Of a DNA stretch of 43,090 bases, positions 18,179 to 26,096 are shown piece after piece. This DNA is from Bacteroidota bacterium (GTDB taxonomy: Bacteria; Bacteroidota; Bacteroidia; Bacteroidales; VadinHA17): assembly GCA_029564935.1 (NCBI GenBank), contig JAKQPD010000319.1, positions 1 through 43,090 on the forward strand. Direction: 5' to 3'. A program made the position numbers and the translations under genes. The stretch's first letter is position 1. Each line of letters opens with the position of its first letter. The notes beneath the pieces were generated by a model that made no database searches, was not told where the DNA came from, and saw only the letters and a list, made by a program, of their open reading frames with translations.

Positions 18179-19165
18179 TTATTCTCCCAGAATTTTATTG
18201 AAATAAGCCTTTTCGCCGGTAAGATCAATCGTGGGAATTTTATTTTCGATGGTTTTTATCCTGTCAATCATTGACCGGGCAAATTCTATCTTCCTGCTTT
18301 CCGGGGCGCTTGTCAGTCTGTGGCTAAATGCCCTTGTAACTTTCAGAACCTCGTTCCTGAGCTCCACGGTCCTGGCATCGAGATAACAGTCAGAAAACCT
18401 CTGCCATACATAGTTTATTGCCGCTGATGATGTGTGAAGCATGTCATCATCATAAAAACGATAATCACGGAGATCATCCATAATCAACTCATATGCAGGA
18501 AAATAGCCGGGTTTTGACGGGTGATGCATTAACTCTTCGACAGCCAGAAACAGAACGGATTTGCTTACCTGGTTGCCATGTGCTCCATTTTTCCAGTGCC
18601 GTACCGGACTTATTGTAAACACAACCTTCAATGACGGGAAAAGTGATTTAAGTTTTGTAAGTTCTTCATCCCAAAGATCAACAATACCGGAGGGAGAAAG
18701 AAGTTCATCCGTGAATTCAGAGGAAGGGATCTTATGACAGTTGGATACTATTCTTCCGGATCCTTTCCACCGGTATACTCTTGCTGTTCCGAAAGTAATA
18801 AACAGGAACCGTGCTGTGGAAATAAACCTGTGAGATCTCTCAGCAATTGAATTTATAGATTCGAGAACATTCTCCGGATCTTCCGATGAAAAATCTGTAT
18901 AATGATTAAAACTTAACCAGACACCATTATAATTATATATATCATCCCGGGTGTATTTCTTTCCCCCCGTAATTGTATCAAGAGTATTGCAGACCGATAC
19001 CGGATTATAGACTGTTCCTGAAGGGTTAATCAGAACAGGCATTTTCCCGGCCACAAACTGATTACCAATTTCTGTTGCAAAGCAGGATCCGATAAACAAA
19101 ACAGGATCATTATAGGTGATCTTGATTTCCGATGGTTCTATTTCAAATGTTGTTCTGAGCTCCAT
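18179..19165 (-). CDS. GSCFA domain-containing protein
   Basis: A 328-residue protein of the GSCFA family, named for the motif GSCFA seen here at about residues 26-30 (VLFIGSCFATEIG). The family is related to SGNH/GDSL esterases, the motif's Ser-Cys being in the nucleophile region. Further landmarks are NPSGTVYNPVSV, FITFGTARVY and FTISPVRHWKNGAHGN, and a late YDDDMLHTSSAAINYVWQRF (partly quoted) that could supply Asp-His. There is no signal peptide, so it is probably cytoplasmic. The substrate is unknown. It follows the alpha/beta hydrolase gene by 10 nt, suggesting one lipid- or ester-acting unit. Confidence 0.88.
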   Translation of the reverse strand: MELRTTFEIEPSEIKITYNDPVLFIGSCFATEIGNQFVAGKMPVLINPSGTVYNPVSVCNTLDTITGGKKYTRDDIYNYNGVWLSFNHYTDFSSEDPENVLESINSIAERSHRFISTARFLFITFGTARVYRWKGSGRIVSNCHKIPSSEFTDELLSPSGIVDLWDEELTKLKSLFPSLKVVFTISPVRHWKNGAHGNQVSKSVLFLAVEELMHHPSKPGYFPAYELIMDDLRDYRFYDDDMLHTSSAAINYVWQRFSDCYLDARTVELRNEVLKVTRAFSHRLTSAPESRKIEFARSMIDRIKTIENKIPTIDLTGEKAYFNKILGE

Positions 19166-19175
19166 AACATAACAG

Positions 19176-19997
19176 TCATTTTAATATCCTGTTCATCCAG
19201 CTTATAATATATTCTAAGACCTGATCCTTAAAGGGCTCATTATGTAGTTCATGGAACCCTCCATCCCAGATCTTTAATTCAGCCAGTTTTGTTCCCGCGG
19301 CAAAACCCGAGCTCCCTTCAGGTGAACATATCATATCCCTGCTTCCATGCATTAAAAGAAGCGGAACCTCAAGCTCTTCAGAATGTCTGAGCGACCGCTC
19401 TGCAGCTTTCATTGCGCTGTGGGCAAGGCTTACTGAGATCTTGCCATGGACAAGAGGATCTGAGTTATATTTTTCAACAACATCTCTGTTCCGGGATAAG
19501 TTCGCTGTTACAAGTCCGGAAGGCTGAACCAGTCCCGGAAGAATATTCTTAATGACCGAAATAAGTGCCAGTTTGAATTTGTCAGGCTGAAATGAGAGCT
19601 TCAACCAGGGCGATGTAACAATGGCACCCTTTACTGCCGGTTTTTTCCTGAGAAGATAGTCAAGGACTATCCCTCCTCCCAGGCTGTGGCCATAAAGAAA
19701 AACGGGAACTCCCGGGAAAGTGCTCCAGATATGTTGTAAAAGAATATCCAGCATCTCATCAGTGAAAGAATAACTTCTTATATAACCCCTCCTGCCATCA
19801 GAAGAACCATGACCAGGCAGATCAAGTCCCGTGAAGCCTATCCCCTCCCTGTTAAAAGATCCGGCCCAGAAATTGTAGCGGTTTATATGCTCGCCCAGCC
19901 CGTGTACAAAAATTATGTTCGCCCTTGTCCTATCACCGGGACTGTTAAGAAATCCCCTCAGGATCTGTCCGTTCTTAAGCTTTATACTGTATTGCAT
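19176..19997 (-). CDS. Alpha/beta hydrolase, monoacylglycerol-lipase-like
   Basis: A 273-residue serine hydrolase of the S33/lysophospholipase group. Oxyanion-side motif FVHGLGEH, nucleophile elbow GHSLGG, acid residue in HGSRDMICSP and the catalytic His in DGGFHELHNEP are all present. LDLPGHGSSDGRRG is typical of monoglyceride lipase-like enzymes. There is no signal peptide. The open frame extends 14 codons upstream, but ATG 19997 fits the family start (MQYSIKLKNGQ) and lies just after a good promoter. It is first of two genes with GSCFA. Acyl-ester substrate is an inference. Confidence 0.85.
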   Translation of the reverse strand: MQYSIKLKNGQILRGFLNSPGDRTRANIIFVHGLGEHINRYNFWAGSFNREGIGFTGLDLPGHGSSDGRRGYIRSYSFTDEMLDILLQHIWSTFPGVPVFLYGHSLGGGIVLDYLLRKKPAVKGAIVTSPWLKLSFQPDKFKLALISVIKNILPGLVQPSGLVTANLSRNRDVVEKYNSDPLVHGKISVSLAHSAMKAAERSLRHSEELEVPLLLMHGSRDMICSPEGSSGFAAGTKLAELKIWDGGFHELHNEPFKDQVLEYIISWMNRILK

Positions 19998-20008
19998 TAA
20001 TTTTTTTC

Positions 20009-20039
20009 TAAATATAGTAAAGTTGGTGAGATTATGCAA
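20009..20039 (-). promoter_or_regulatory. Promoter for the hydrolase-GSCFA operon
   Basis: On the minus strand, TTG (plus 20037-20039), exactly 20 nt, then TATATTTA (plus 20009-20016), one mismatch from TAnnTTTG. The predicted start is within about 5 nt of ATG 19997, so the mRNA would have almost no leader. The heptamer array begins 7 nt upstream of the -33 element. Confidence 0.55.
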
Positions 20040-20045
20040 TGCTGA

Positions 20046-20199
20046 GGCATCCGGCGCCCGGCGCCCGGCGTCAGGTGTCAGCCGTCAGGGGTAGGGCGTC
20101 CGGCATCAGGCGTCCGGCATCAGGCATCCGGCATCGGGCATCCGGTGTCGGGCATCCGGTGTCGGGATTCCGGTGTCGGGATTCAGGGTACAGGTTTAG
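20046..20199. repeat. Array of 22 7-nt repeats (GGYRTCN), degenerate
   Basis: Twenty-two consecutive heptamers in unbroken phase, consensus GG-Y-R-T-C-N. Units include GGCATCC, GGCGTCA, GGTGTCG and GGCATCA. The last two (GGGTACA, GGTTTAG) have decayed. It lies upstream of the hydrolase promoter. From 20200 to 20330 the sequence turns AT-rich with nothing recognisable before the sigma gene promoter. Confidence 0.9.
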
Positions 20200-20330
20200 G
20201 ACAAAATTTTACTAAAAAAATAATTTATAAAACATATTTAAAACATATTATATCACATTCACTTCATGATATTTATCTGAAAATATTATTTAGAATTCAA
20301 TCCATTTTAACAGATATTAAGATATTAAGA

Positions 20331-20362
20331 TTTGTTTATCTTATTTTATTAGCATATTTTTG
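20331..20362 (+). promoter_or_regulatory. Promoter for the ECF sigma gene
   Basis: TTTG at 20331-20334, exactly 20 nt, then TATTTTTG at 20355-20362: a perfect match to the Bacteroidota housekeeping promoter TTTG-N19-21-TAnnTTTG. The start near 20369 falls after the in-frame ATG at 20364, which supports ATG 20388 as the real start. Confidence 0.8.
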
Positions 20363-20387
20363 TATGCATAAAATAAAAACTGAAGCT

Positions 20388-20891
20388 ATGACAACTTACG
20401 AATTCAACAGTACCCTTATAGGGATGAAGTCAAATCTTCAAAGATTTGCCATGAGCCTCACATACGACCGAGATACTGCCCTTGACCTTGTGCAGGACAC
20501 ATATCTCAAAGCAATTACTCACAAAGACAAATTCGTCGATTATACAAACCTTAAAGCCTGGGTTTTCACTATAATGAAGAATACGTTCATTAATAATTAC
20601 AGGCGTAATTCGAAAGAGAACACCATAATTGACGGGACAAAGGATCTTTACTATTTAAATCAGCCACAAGACAAGGGCTTTGTTTCTCCTGAATCGGATT
20701 ACTCGGAAGCAGAGATTGAGAAGGCCATAAACTCGCTTGAAGATGAATTCAGGATACCATTCAGAATGCACATTGAAGGATATAAATATAAGGAAATAGC
20801 GGATGAGCTTGGATTAAAAATTGGTACAGTAAAAAGCAGGATTTTCTTTACCAGGCAGAAGCTCATGCTTATGCTAAAGGATTACAATTGA
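20388..20891 (+). CDS. ECF-type RNA polymerase sigma factor
   Basis: A 167-residue extracytoplasmic-function sigma factor. Region 2 spans about residues 10-80 (SLTYDRDTALDLVQDTYLKA, LKAWVFTIMKNTFINNYRR), and region 4 about residues 105-160 (SLEDEFRIPFRMHIEGYKYKEIADELGLKIGTVKSRIF, partly quoted), a helix-turn-helix reading the -35 element. The open frame begins far upstream in the heptamer array, but the promoter and family alignment favour ATG 20388 (MTTYEFNSTLIGMKSNL). No anti-sigma gene is adjacent, so this is a stand-alone ECF of the kind frequent in Bacteroidota. It is closed by a symmetric hairpin. Confidence 0.9.
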   Translation: MTTYEFNSTLIGMKSNLQRFAMSLTYDRDTALDLVQDTYLKAITHKDKFVDYTNLKAWVFTIMKNTFINNYRRNSKENTIIDGTKDLYYLNQPQDKGFVSPESDYSEAEIEKAINSLEDEFRIPFRMHIEGYKYKEIADELGLKIGTVKSRIFFTRQKLMLMLKDYN

Positions 20892-20951
20892 TAAAATCTT
20901 TTCAAATTGATTTGGTTAGGTCAGGTTAAGTTAGATTAGGTTAAAAGAGGT

Positions 20952-20979
20952 AAAAAGGCTGAAGAATTTCAGCCTTTTT
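20952..20979. terminator. Symmetric terminator between ECF sigma gene and queG
   Basis: A 12-bp perfect stem (AAAAAGGCTGAA / TTCAGCCTTTTT) with a 4-nt loop, bounded by A5 and T5, so it serves both convergent genes. A GGTTAGG-rich tract at 20914-20943 lies on the sigma-gene side. Confidence 0.9.
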
Positions 20980-20981
20980 CA

Positions 20982-21947
20982 TTATTGGTTAAAAAGCTGC
21001 TGATAATCCATCGATTTTATTGCGGCTGAAATATTTCGTAACAGATCAGTATATTTCACTCTTTCAAGTGCACTTTTTTTAAACAGCATGTTATACTGAT
21101 CTTCAGTAAGGGAAAGCCAGTCTTCCCGTGTCATTGCCGCTACTTCGTCATTAATTGCAAATGCCGGATGAGCTCTGGCCTGCGGGGAATTATTCCACGG
21201 GCAGGCATTCTGGCATATATCACAGCCATAGACCCTTCCCTGCAGTCTGGGAATTATTTCTTCCGGTATTGGTCCTCTGTTCTCAATAGTCAGGTTAGCT
21301 ATACATTTTCTTGCATCTATTGTACGGTCGTCATTTATCGCGCCTGTCGGACACTTTTCGATACATTTGGTACAAGTCCCGCAGTAATCACCATCGAAAG
21401 GAGTATTATAATCAAGTTCTATATTAAGTACCACTGCTCCTATAAAAAAGAATGATCCTATTTCCCTGTTGATCATTATTGAATGTCGGCCCTGCCAGCC
21501 TAATCCGGCCTGACGGGCCCATGCCTTTTCAAGAAGCGGGCCTGAGTCACAGAACACCCTTCCATCACAGCCGGGTACATTAGTCTTAATGAATTCCAGA
21601 AGCTTTTCAAGCATCGGGGAGATGACGTCGTGGTAATTCAATCCATATGCGTATCTCGATAACACCGGTGCCCGGGGGTCCTTTTGTTTAAGATCGGTAT
21701 AATAAGACAAGCCTGTTACTACGATTGATCTTGCATCAGGCATCAGCAAACCCGGATTGATCCTCTTTTCGATATTTCGCTGAAGATAAATCATTCCGGC
21801 ATTCATCCCGGCTTCACACCATTTTTCAAGTATCTTCCCGTTATCCGACAGGACCCTGGGCCTTGCTATACCGCAAAGATCAAAGCCAAGTTCCCTTGCT
21901 TTCTCCCTGATCTGATCCGACAGGTCCTGAATTAACACAGATTCCAT
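20982..21947 (-). CDS. queG: Epoxyqueuosine reductase
   Basis: Cobalamin- and Fe-S-dependent enzyme that makes the last step of queuosine synthesis in tRNA (epoxyqueuosine to queuosine). It has 321 residues. Two 4Fe-4S ligand clusters are visible: CGTCTKCIEKCPTGAI and CDICQNACPWN. The N-terminal half has the QueG pattern GFDLCGIARP, RNIEKRINPGLLMPDARSIVV (partly quoted) and CDSGPLLEKAWARQAGLGWQG. The frame extends 52 codons upstream into the preceding gene, but MESVLIQDLSDQIREKARELGF at 21947 fits the family. It is last in the suf operon, 10 nt behind the SufT-like gene, so this Fe-S enzyme is made together with its assembly machine. Confidence 0.94.
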   Translation of the reverse strand: MESVLIQDLSDQIREKARELGFDLCGIARPRVLSDNGKILEKWCEAGMNAGMIYLQRNIEKRINPGLLMPDARSIVVTGLSYYTDLKQKDPRAPVLSRYAYGLNYHDVISPMLEKLLEFIKTNVPGCDGRVFCDSGPLLEKAWARQAGLGWQGRHSIMINREIGSFFFIGAVVLNIELDYNTPFDGDYCGTCTKCIEKCPTGAINDDRTIDARKCIANLTIENRGPIPEEIIPRLQGRVYGCDICQNACPWNNSPQARAHPAFAINDEVAAMTREDWLSLTEDQYNMLFKKSALERVKYTDLLRNISAAIKSMDYQQLFNQ

Positions 21948-21957
21948 ATCTGCAAAT

Positions 21958-22281
21958 TTACAGAAATCCCAGATCAAGCTTAACCTCATCACTGAGATTA
22001 TCAGGATTCCATGGTGGATTAAATGTAAGTTTAAGATCGACCTTTTCGATACCTTCTGTTTTGCCGGCTTTTTCCCTGACCTCTTCCAGCAACTGATCGG
22101 CAATCGGGCAATTTGGTGCCGTAAGGGTCATTGTAATATGAACTGTTTTCTCATCATCAACCAAAACCTTATAAATCAGTCCAAGATCATAAATATTTAC
22201 AGGGATTTCAGGGTCATAGATAGTCCTGAGTACCTCAATGATCTTTAATTCCTTTTCAGAAAACTGACGCTTTTCCATCAT
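21958..22281 (-). CDS. SUF-associated MIP18/DUF59 protein, SufT-like
   Basis: A 107-residue protein of the MIP18 (DUF59) family, which assists Fe-S cluster assembly or delivery to target proteins. The family core is clear: TIYDPEIPVNIYDLGLIY, then MTLTAPNCPIADQLLEEV with the conserved Cys, and LTFNPPWNPDNLSDEVKLDLGF at the end. The start overlaps the sufE stop by one base, so translation is coupled. It is placed between sufE and queG. The gene symbol is left open because naming (sufT, paaD-like) varies. Confidence 0.88.
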   Translation of the reverse strand: MMEKRQFSEKELKIIEVLRTIYDPEIPVNIYDLGLIYKVLVDDEKTVHITMTLTAPNCPIADQLLEEVREKAGKTEGIEKVDLKLTFNPPWNPDNLSDEVKLDLGFL

Positions 22282-22706
22282 CAGATTTTTTGTTTTGCAT
22301 TGTAAGCTATTGCGTACAACTTTATCTGTTTTACCATCGACAATAAACCGTTGGATCGTGTGGGTGAGAGGTTTTGCCTCAGACCTATTTTATCGATGAA
22401 ATACAGATCAGCTGAAATAATTTCTTCAGGTGTTCTGTCAGAAAGGACCTTTATAAGAAGCGCCACGATGCCTTTTGTAATTATTGCATCACTGTCGGCT
22501 GTGAATTTTATTTTCTTTCCATCGAACTCAGGGTGAAGCCAGACTTTAGACTGACATCCCTCAATAAGAAAATCTTTTGTTTTGAATACGGGATCTATTA
22601 CCGGTAGTTCTCTGCCCATCTCTATAAGCAGGTTATACTTATCCATCCACTCTTCAAATTCCGAAAACTCCTCTGTTATTGAATCCTGAACCTCGTTGAC
22701 CGTCAT
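22281..22706 (-). CDS. sufE: Cysteine desulfuration protein SufE
   Basis: Accepts persulfide sulfur from SufS on its active Cys and passes it to the SufBCD scaffold. The active site is C51 in LIEGCQSKVW, the same number as in Escherichia coli SufE. LIEMGRELP and TPEEIISADLYFIDKIGL are further family marks. The frame is open to an ATG at 22754 inside sufS, but ATG 22706 (MTVNEVQDSITEEF) leaves a 7-nt gap and the normal length of 141 residues, so it was chosen. It lies directly behind its partner sufS. Confidence 0.93.
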   Translation of the reverse strand: MTVNEVQDSITEEFSEFEEWMDKYNLLIEMGRELPVIDPVFKTKDFLIEGCQSKVWLHPEFDGKKIKFTADSDAIITKGIVALLIKVLSDRTPEEIISADLYFIDKIGLRQNLSPTRSNGLLSMVKQIKLYAIAYNAKQKI

Positions 22707-22713
22707 ATTTTTT

Positions 22714-23931
22714 TCATGAAAACATTGAAATAACCTTTTCAATTCCTGTGCCAAGAATATCTATCTCCTCAAATGTATTATAAAAACACATTGATGCTCT
22801 TACTGTTCCTTCAATCCCAAACCTGTCCATCACAGGCTGGGCACAATGAGTCCCCGTCCTTACTGCTATTCCAAGCTTATCGAGAACCATTCCGGTGTCA
22901 TACATATGTATATCTTTCAGCAGGAATGATATTATCGATATTTTCTGTTCTGAATTCCCGTAGATTTTTAATCCTTTTATCGCTTTCAGTCTTTGCGCAG
23001 CATATTTTAAAAGTTCATTTTCTCTTCTTTTAATATTTTCCATTCCGAGAGATAAAAGATAATCAATTGCAGTGGCAAGGCCAATGGCCCCGGGGAAATT
23101 CATTGTACCGGCCTCAAACTTGAACGGCAGTTCATTATACGTTGTTTTACTGAAAGAGACATTCTGTACCATATCGCCGCCGCCCTGATAGGGAGGAAGT
23201 TCTTCGAGCAGACTTGTTTTGCCGTACAAGACCCCAATTCCGGTCGGTCCATAGATCTTATGCCCTGAAAACGCATAGAAATCGCAATCCATATCCCTTA
23301 CATCTGTAACTCCATGCTGTATCCCCTGGGCTCCGTCGACCAGCACCGGTATATTTATTGAATGAGCAGCGTTAATAATCTGTTTTACCGGAAGAATTGT
23401 TCCGAGGGAGTTGGAAACCTGGGTTACGGCAACAAGCCTGGTCCTGCCGGATAGTAATTTAAGGTACTCCTCAAAAATTATTTCTCCGTTGTCACTGACA
23501 GGGATCACCCTAATTTTTGCTCCCTTTCTCTCGCACATCATCTGCCAGGGAACAATATTGGCATGATGCTCGAGATGGCTTAGTATAATTTCATCACCAT
23601 TGCTGATATACCTTTCACCGAATGAAAATGCAATTGCATTAATTGATCCGGTTGTACCGGAAGTAAAGATTATTTCGTCCTTCTTTCCGGCATTGATGAA
23701 GGAACGGACTTTTTCACGGGCATTTTCATATTCCTCCGAAGCTTTGTCGCTTAAAAAATGAACGCCCCGGTGAATATTGCTGTTATAGGCCGAGAATACT
23801 TCATTGATCGTATCAATAACGCACTGAGGTTTTTGAGTTGTTGCCCCGTTGTCGAAATATACCAGAGGTTTATTGTAAATTTTTCTGCCCAGTATCGGAA
23901 AATCAGCTCTTATGTCATTTATATCCTTCAT
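22714..23931 (-). CDS. sufS: Cysteine desulfurase SufS
   Basis: PLP enzyme that takes sulfur from L-cysteine for Fe-S clusters, forming a Cys persulfide handed to SufE. It has 405 residues, group II (SufS/CsdA) type. The PLP lysine is in FSGHKIYGPTGIGVLYG, and the active Cys is in the short loop RTGTHCAQPVMDRFG, typical of SufS rather than IscS. LVDGAQGIQH and LSHLEHHANIVPWQ are also present. It is 12 nt downstream of sufD in the suf operon. Nothing is aberrant. Confidence 0.97.
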   Translation of the reverse strand: MKDINDIRADFPILGRKIYNKPLVYFDNGATTQKPQCVIDTINEVFSAYNSNIHRGVHFLSDKASEEYENAREKVRSFINAGKKDEIIFTSGTTGSINAIAFSFGERYISNGDEIILSHLEHHANIVPWQMMCERKGAKIRVIPVSDNGEIIFEEYLKLLSGRTRLVAVTQVSNSLGTILPVKQIINAAHSINIPVLVDGAQGIQHGVTDVRDMDCDFYAFSGHKIYGPTGIGVLYGKTSLLEELPPYQGGGDMVQNVSFSKTTYNELPFKFEAGTMNFPGAIGLATAIDYLLSLGMENIKRRENELLKYAAQRLKAIKGLKIYGNSEQKISIISFLLKDIHMYDTGMVLDKLGIAVRTGTHCAQPVMDRFGIEGTVRASMCFYNTFEEIDILGTGIEKVISMFS

Positions 23932-23943
23932 GATCCCAGCATG

Positions 23944-25302
23944 TTAACCGCATTTTACAATACAACTTGCACATCTCGAAAGTTCACCTTTCAGACGCTG
24001 CATGACAAGGTTGTCCATCCTTTCGCGGAGAGCCTCAACCTGTATATTCTGGATGACTTCATGTGCAAATCCGAACATAAGCATTAAACGTGCTTCGCGT
24101 TTGCTTATTCCCCGTGAGCGGAGGTAAAACAGGGCATTTTCATCCATCTGGCCAACCGTTGCTCCATGACTGCATTTTACATCATCAGCATAAATCTCCA
24201 GCTGAGGTTTTGTGTCCATTTTTGCATCATCTGTAAGGAGTATATTATTGTTCTTCTGATACGCTGAAGTACCCTGTGCATCCTTATGAACGAATATCCT
24301 GCCGTTAAAGGCCCCCGTTGACATATCATCAAGCACTCCTTTAAAAAGCTGATTGCTGGTGCATTTCGGAAAGGCATGACTGACATTCACGTAGTTATCC
24401 ACATGCTGGAACTTATCTGCAAGAAATAACCCGTAGGAATTACATTCGGCTCCTTCACCCCCAAGGTAATGATGGGTGCTGTTGCGAACCAGCCCGCCAT
24501 GAAGGGTAATATTATTGGATGAAGCAAAACTGTTGCGCTCCTGGTATATAAAAGTGTGAGTGATCTTTGCCGCATTGTTATGTTCGTTCTGAACACGGAT
24601 TATATCAAAATGAGAATTCTCACCAACATAGATTTCAGTTACGGCATTTGTAAGGAACTTCCGCGGTGAGAGTGTATGATCACAAATTATAAGTGTCATA
24701 TCGGCATTCTTCTCAACTATAATAAGATTCCTGTGCTGATTAAAGATATCATCCTGTGAATCTACAAGATTTACAATCTGTATGGGTTTCTTAAGCACTG
24801 CACCTTCCGGGACATAAAGAAAAACGCCATCTGAAGCCAGGGCTGTATTTAGAAGTACAAGTCCGTCGGAGTTTCCGTTAACATATTTCCCGTAATGCTT
24901 TTCAATAAGGTCACTGAATTTCGCTGAAGCCTCATTAAGGCTTCCTATCCATATCCCGCCCGGCAGCTGACGGACTTTATCCCTTATTGTAGGATAAAAG
25001 CCGTTCATCAGTACAACGCCATGAGCATCCAGATCAGTAACATCGCACCGGAATTCTTCAGCTTTGATAAAATCCGCCTCCCCCGGCATAAAATATGTAT
25101 TGTAGTCATGGTTGAAAAATGTATCCAGATTTGTATATCTGTAAGTTTCATTTTTCCTTGTAGGAATGCCCAGCTTTTCGAATTCTTCTATTGCCCTCTG
25201 CCGGAATGAATTAATATAAGGCGAAGAGGAGAGTGAGATTCTTCCGATATTCTCCCTGTAAAGTTTAAGGTAACGTTCAGATCTTTCTGACTGATTGTTC
25301 AT
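23944..25302 (-). CDS. sufD: Fe-S cluster assembly protein SufD
   Basis: Scaffold partner of SufB in the SufBC2D complex. It has 452 residues. The C-terminal beta-helix and helical end are recognisable: [43 protein letters not shown] (partly quoted), and then [15 protein letters not shown]. The Cys of [10 protein letters not shown] and the conserved His residues match the family. The start overlaps the sufC stop by 4 nt (ATGA), so the subunits are translationally coupled. Confidence 0.96.
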   Translation of the reverse strand: MNNQSERSERYLKLYRENIGRISLSSSPYINSFRQRAIEEFEKLGIPTRKNETYRYTNLDTFFNHDYNTYFMPGEADFIKAEEFRCDVTDLDAHGVVLMNGFYPTIRDKVRQLPGGIWIGSLNEASAKFSDLIEKHYGKYVNGNSDGLVLLNTALASDGVFLYVPEGAVLKKPIQIVNLVDSQDDIFNQHRNLIIVEKNADMTLIICDHTLSPRKFLTNAVTEIYVGENSHFDIIRVQNEHNNAAKITHTFIYQERNSFASSNNITLHGGLVRNSTHHYLGGEGAECNSYGLFLADKFQHVDNYVNVSHAFPKCTSNQLFKGVLDDMSTGAFNGRIFVHKDAQGTSAYQKNNNILLTDDAKMDTKPQLEIYADDVKCSHGATVGQMDENALFYLRSRGISKREARLMLMFGFAHEVIQNIQVEALRERMDNLVMQRLKGELSRCASCIVKCG

Positions 25303-26060
25303 AGTTCATTTTTTTCAGCATCTTTTTTAATCCAGTCATAACCCTTTTCCTCAAGTTCAAGGGCAAGCTCCCTCCCGGATGTTTTAACTATTCTTCCGTC
25401 GTAAAGAACATGTACAACATCGGGTACAATATAATCGAGAAGTCTCTGATAATGTGTGATGACGATTGCAGATGTATCGGGTCTTTTAAGTTTATTGACT
25501 CCGTTGGCCACAATACGGAGTGCATCAATGTCAAGTCCCGAGTCAGTTTCGTCGAGTATAGCCAGCTTTGGCTCAAGCATTGCCATCTGGAATATTTCAT
25601 TTTTCTTCTTTTCCCCACCTGAGAAACCTTCATTGACAGATCTGTTTGCCAGTTTGGAATCGATCTCGACAAGCTCTTTTTTTTCGCGCATAAGCTTCAG
25701 AAAGTCGGATGCTGAAAGAGGGTCAAGCCCTTTATGCTTGCGGTGTTCGTTTACAGCCGTTTTCATGAAGTTGACCATACTGACTCCCGGGATTTCGATC
25801 GGGTACTGAAATCCGAGGAAAATACCTTCGCGTGATCGTTCCTCCGCGGGCATCTCAAGAAGGTTCTTTCCCATATATGTCACTGTCCCTTCGAGAACTT
25901 CAGCAAACTCCCTGCCGGCCAGAATTGCTGCAAGGGTGCTTTTGCCCGATCCGTTCGGTCCCATAAGTGCATGTATCTCGCCAGCCTTCACCTCCAGACT
26001 TATCCCCTTCAGAATTACCTTACCGTTTATGGCCACTTTTAAGTTATCAATAATGAGCAT
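25299..26060 (-). CDS. sufC: SUF ABC-type ATPase SufC
   Basis: ATPase of the SufBC2D scaffold, a soluble ABC-type subunit without a transporter. It has 253 residues. Walker [10 protein letters not shown] is at residues 34-42, the unusual SufC signature is [14 protein letters not shown], Walker B is [12 protein letters not shown], and the H-loop is [12 protein letters not shown]. It lies between sufB (36-nt gap) and sufD (4-nt overlap). Confidence 0.97.
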   Translation of the reverse strand: MLIIDNLKVAINGKVILKGISLEVKAGEIHALMGPNGSGKSTLAAILAGREFAEVLEGTVTYMGKNLLEMPAEERSREGIFLGFQYPIEIPGVSMVNFMKTAVNEHRKHKGLDPLSASDFLKLMREKKELVEIDSKLANRSVNEGFSGGEKKKNEIFQMAMLEPKLAILDETDSGLDIDALRIVANGVNKLKRPDTSAIVITHYQRLLDYIVPDVVHVLYDGRIVKTSGRELALELEEKGYDWIKKDAEKNEL

Positions 26061-26096
26061 AATAATATTTTATCAAGATTTTCTATCCTTTTTGTT

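Noticed and set aside
17871-18206. 111-codon open frame with repeated HLTPHTS heptapeptides, overlapping the stop of the T9SS mini-protein
   Set aside because: The 7-nt repeat lacks stop codons in this frame, so the openness is a product of composition. There is no promoter, no conserved start and no recognisable family.
20145-20387. Upstream in-frame extension of the ECF sigma gene
   Set aside because: It begins inside the heptamer array and the perfect promoter at 20331-20362 would start transcription after it. The family N-terminus fits ATG 20388.
21948-22103. Fifty-two-codon N-terminal extension of QueG
   Set aside because: It overlaps the SufT-like gene in another frame and has no match to the family N-terminus.
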